64,000 nt of DNA from positions 14,953 to 78,952 of the forward strand of contig CAZPQN010000008.1 of NCBI GenBank assembly GCA_964588795.1, written 5' to 3'. The DNA comes from CAZPQN01 sp964588795 (GTDB lineage: Bacteria; Fidelibacterota; UBA2242). The notes under the pieces were generated by a model. That model ran no database searches and was not told where the DNA came from. It saw only the letters and a program-made list of their open reading frames with translations. Positions 61,434-64,000 of this stretch are shown piece after piece (the first letter of the stretch is position 1; each line of letters starts with the position of its first letter). The position numbers and the translations under genes were made by a program.

Positions 61434-64000
61434 ATGAAGAAATTGTTTTCAGTAGTGCTGGTTTTACTACTGGGGACGACCGCCTTCGGGCAGATGACCG
61501 TTTTGTGGGAAAAAACGGCCATCAACACCACCATGCCCGGCTGGTTCGACAACGGGAGTCTGACGCGCGGACTGGCCTATGGCAAGGTCGAAGGGCAGGA
61601 TTATCTCTACGTAGTGACCCGCAATGGCGGTAACTTCGTCTATAAAATAGACGTCGCTACCGGGGATACCATCACGCATCTGAACACAACCGGCATGGCA
61701 GGAGGTACCTATACCCTCAACGATGCCGGTGTGTCAGCCGATGGTATTCTGTATGTCGCAAACCTGTGCCTTGGCAGTGGGACTGATACCTTGTTCAAGG
61801 TGTACAAGTGGACGGCCGACACACTGGCTCCCACGCTGGTCATCAATTACATCAACAAAGGTATCCGGCTGGGCGACAAGATGACCGTGACCGGATCGGC
61901 GGCAGACAACTCGCTGATCATCTGGGCGGCTTCCTCCACAGCAGGTCAGAAAAAGGTTCTCAAATTCACGACAGCCGACAACGGAGCGACCTTCACGCCG
62001 GTCATCGTCAATTTGGATATGGGAACCGTTGACGTAGCCGGCAGTTCGTCGGTAGGTCCTCTGTCAGACGGTGGTTTTTACTGGAATGCCGGCGGACGCA
62101 GTGCGATGAAGTTCAATGCCGACGGAACTTTAGTCGGTACCATTCCCGGTTCCGTGGTCGCCACGGGTTCCTCTGCCATTCGCTATTTTGGGACATTCAA
62201 TGGGTGTGAGTATTTCATCACCCATCAGTATGGCGCCGGTAACGAAAACGCCCGAATCGTGAAAGTTCCGATTGGCGATCCAGCCTTGGCCGAGACTTAT
62301 GCCATAACTCCCTCCCAGCGCTTAAATGCCAACGCCAACGGCACCGGCGATGTGGATTTCAAGGACAACGGCGACGGCACCTTCACCATGTACGTACTTT
62401 CGACGAACAATGGTTACGGCGCTTATGTAATTGATCCACTCTACCTGGCAGGTGACTATTATGTCGGCAATCCCGGTACGGCACCCGGTGGCAGGAATCC
62501 CAATTTCCGCAATTTGCGCTTGGCGTATGAAGCCTTGAACGTAGGGAAAATCGCGGGCAATACGCGGATCCTGTTTACCAGTGATGTTCTGGACACGGCG
62601 AGCACTGCAACGGGCTTTTTGGGATTGGCGGTCAATCCGGGTGAGTATACGATCACTTTCAAGCCCTATACAGGAGTACAGCCGGTAGTTTCGATTCACT
62701 ATCCGTCAGATGCTACCACCGGTCCTTCGGGTGCCAATATCATCGGTATTCCGGATTTGAAAACGACCGACCATCGCATTGCCTGGGGTGACTGGAAAGA
62801 AACCCGCAACATTATCTTCGATGGCTCGAATACGGTGGGTGGCACGACCCGCGACCTCACAATCCAGAGCACGACCAATTCGCATCGCAATGGTCTGCCC
62901 ATGGTAATCGTGGCGGATGTGCATGACGTCATAGTGAAAAATATGAACATCTACCATAAGGTCGAGCTAACCACACCTTCGACTTCGGGGAATATGTTCG
63001 TTGCGGCGGTGCATATCCGGACTTCGCTGACGACCCAAACCGGAGGCACGGAGTATCCACCGCATGATCTGACCTTCGACAACTGCCACATCAGCTCGAA
63101 TTTCACTACGAGCAATCCGCAGAATGCGGCTGGTATGACGTTCTATTCTTCGACTCCGGATCCGGCCGGCAGCTGGGCTTACAATATCAAGGTCAAGAAC
63201 AGCAAGATCGAAGGTAAACGTTACGGCATCGTATTGCTGATCGTGTATTCGATTGACATTGAAAATAACGAGATCATTGTCAATCAGGATGTCGCCAGTG
63301 CACTCAATTCCTATGGCATTTATGGCTATAAGGTACAGGGATCCTATTATTCCAATGTCAATATTACCCGCAACCGCTTTTCGAAGATCTCCACGAAAAA
63401 TGAAGATGCGGCGACAAGAACCGGGGCGATCAACATCGAGACCAACGGTTCCTGGAGCATCTGGAACAATATGATCACCGGATTCGAAGTAACGGGGACA
63501 AATCCTTCCGGTAGTTTATTTGCATTCCGGAATAATTCGGCTACCGCTGGTGTGACCTTCTATCACAACACGGTGGTAATGAATGAACTGCCGGATATTG
63601 GCGCCGGAGCATTGTCATACATGGGAATTGTACATGGCAATGGTATCAACAACATTAATAATAATATCTTTGTCAATCATGAAGATGATTTCAAGAGTTA
63701 TCTGCTGAACTTCGCCGCTCTTCCGATTTCCGGAGGATTGGTCTCAGATGGCAATAACTGGTTTAATATTGACACAGTTAATTGCATGTTCTCCAACTGG
63801 GGCGGTGACAACAAAACCTGGGACGTCTGGCGCGAAACCGGTAATGATGTACATTCGGTCTGGAAAGACGTCAATTTCGTTTCGGCTTCTGATTTACACT
63901 TGGCTGGAGCCTCGATTGGCGATAATGACCTGGGTTGCTGGACGATCGGCGTGCCGGCTGATATAGACGGCGACGCTAGGGATCAGTATGCCTACATGGG
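61434..64000 (+). CDS. Exported beta-propeller/beta-helix protein, 3' end beyond window
   Basis: An uninterrupted frame from ATG 61434 (AAAGGAG upstream) to the window end, at least 855 residues, so its C-terminus is not seen. It has a signal peptide (MKKLFSVVLVLLLGTTAFG). Residues about 35-330 have repeated propeller-like strands (TRGLAYGKVEGQDYLYVVTR, GGFYWNAGGRSAMKFNADG) similar to DUF4623-type repeats. From about 400 onward a right-handed parallel beta-helix follows (NIIGIPDLKTTDHRIAWGDW, NITRNRFSKIS, WSIWNNMITG, TFYHNTVVMNE), as in pectate lyase-like carbohydrate-active proteins. It may bind or cleave polysaccharide; a T9SS sorting domain beyond the edge is expected. It could belong to the receptor cluster. 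Confidence 0.85.
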   Translation, partial: MKKLFSVVLVLLLGTTAFGQMTVLWEKTAINTTMPGWFDNGSLTRGLAYGKVEGQDYLYVVTRNGGNFVYKIDVATGDTITHLNTTGMAGGTYTLNDAGVSADGILYVANLCLGSGTDTLFKVYKWTADTLAPTLVINYINKGIRLGDKMTVTGSAADNSLIIWAASSTAGQKKVLKFTTADNGATFTPVIVNLDMGTVDVAGSSSVGPLSDGGFYWNAGGRSAMKFNADGTLVGTIPGSVVATGSSAIRYFGTFNGCEYFITHQYGAGNENARIVKVPIGDPALAETYAITPSQRLNANANGTGDVDFKDNGDGTFTMYVLSTNNGYGAYVIDPLYLAGDYYVGNPGTAPGGRNPNFRNLRLAYEALNVGKIAGNTRILFTSDVLDTASTATGFLGLAVNPGEYTITFKPYTGVQPVVSIHYPSDATTGPSGANIIGIPDLKTTDHRIAWGDWKETRNIIFDGSNTVGGTTRDLTIQSTTNSHRNGLPMVIVADVHDVIVKNMNIYHKVELTTPSTSGNMFVAAVHIRTSLTTQTGGTEYPPHDLTFDNCHISSNFTTSNPQNAAGMTFYSSTPDPAGSWAYNIKVKNSKIEGKRYGIVLLIVYSIDIENNEIIVNQDVASALNSYGIYGYKVQGSYYSNVNITRNRFSKISTKNEDAATRTGAINIETNGSWSIWNNMITGFEVTGTNPSGSLFAFRNNSATAGVTFYHNTVVMNELPDIGAGALSYMGIVHGNGINNINNNIFVNHEDDFKSYLLNFAALPISGGLVSDGNNWFNIDTVNCMFSNWGGDNKTWDVWRETGNDVHSVWKDVNFVSASDLHLAGASIGDNDLGCWTIGVPADIDGDARDQYAYM

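Noticed and set aside
1..64000. CRISPR array, insertion sequence, prophage, integrase, tRNA or rRNA genes.
   Set aside because: I looked through intergenic stretches and the coding frames and saw no repeats with spacers, transposase motifs, or tRNA-like sequences.

Overview
The window looks like a chromosomal segment of a Gram-negative bacterium of the Fibrobacterota-Chlorobiota-Bacteroidota (FCB) group, probably one of the lesser-known lineages such as Calditrichota, KSB1 or Marinimicrobia. This is an inference. It rests on type IX secretion (T9SS) style C-terminal sorting domains with the PNPFN signature (4105-5792, 34886-37336), a PorV/PorQ family outer membrane protein (60386-61402), a TonB-dependent receptor with a carboxypeptidase-like N-terminal domain, many lipoproteins, and a tiny basic COX24/mS38-like ribosomal protein gene next to an HU gene. 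Starts usually have a recognisable Shine-Dalgarno sequence. I see no phage, insertion sequence, CRISPR array, rRNA or tRNA.

Layout. 1-3554: HU, the COX24-like gene and a strong terminator, then xseA-xseB-nadK-mgsA. 3605-5792: two divergent, broken genes for exported proteins. 5914-12599: an MFS transporter, a YitT membrane protein, an LDH2-type dehydrogenase, transketolase and an exported metallophosphoesterase. 12664-17190 (minus): a multi-cofactor flavoprotein amine/amino-acid dehydrogenase (one fused alpha-type subunit plus a DAO-type subunit) followed by an aminotransferase. 17382-23822: transglutaminase lipoprotein, CHASE2 adenylate cyclase, M48 protease, EamA transporter and rhodanese lipoprotein. 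23845-25337 (minus): a small membrane protein and a GAF-GGDEF gene cut by an in-frame TAA. 25437-30108: an arsenic resistance operon of seven genes in which Trx-coupled ArsC travels with two thioredoxin-like proteins and CcdA between an ArsP-like permease and ACR3. 30303-32836: a POT-like MFS transporter and two response regulators, one fused to a possible nuclease-like domain. 32837-33180 holds a candidate small RNA.

33181-38618 (minus): DPP III-like peptidase, T9SS-targeted phosphodiester glycosidase and peptidase T. 38838-41480: small membrane protein, pyrimidine-dimer glycosylase, SMP-30-like exported protein and CDF metal transporter. 41599-44239: an ECF sigma factor, its zinc-binding anti-sigma factor and a membrane-anchored protein of unknown function built from two copies of one unit. 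44271-51618: DUF4416, an EEP-fold probable pseudoenzyme, an ALDH7-type dehydrogenase, rsmI, a DUF362 ferredoxin, a membrane protein, a papain-fold-like lipoprotein and a secreted alpha/beta hydrolase. 51768-64000: an outer-membrane cluster with GH13 lipoprotein, TonB-dependent receptor, a 1319-residue surface protein, a PorV-like protein and a beta-propeller/beta-helix protein that runs off the window.

The most unusual items are the sigma/anti-sigma/duplicated-protein operon, the redox-rich arsenic operon, the fused dehydrogenase, the candidate RNA, and three interrupted genes that could be decay, sequencing error or recoding.
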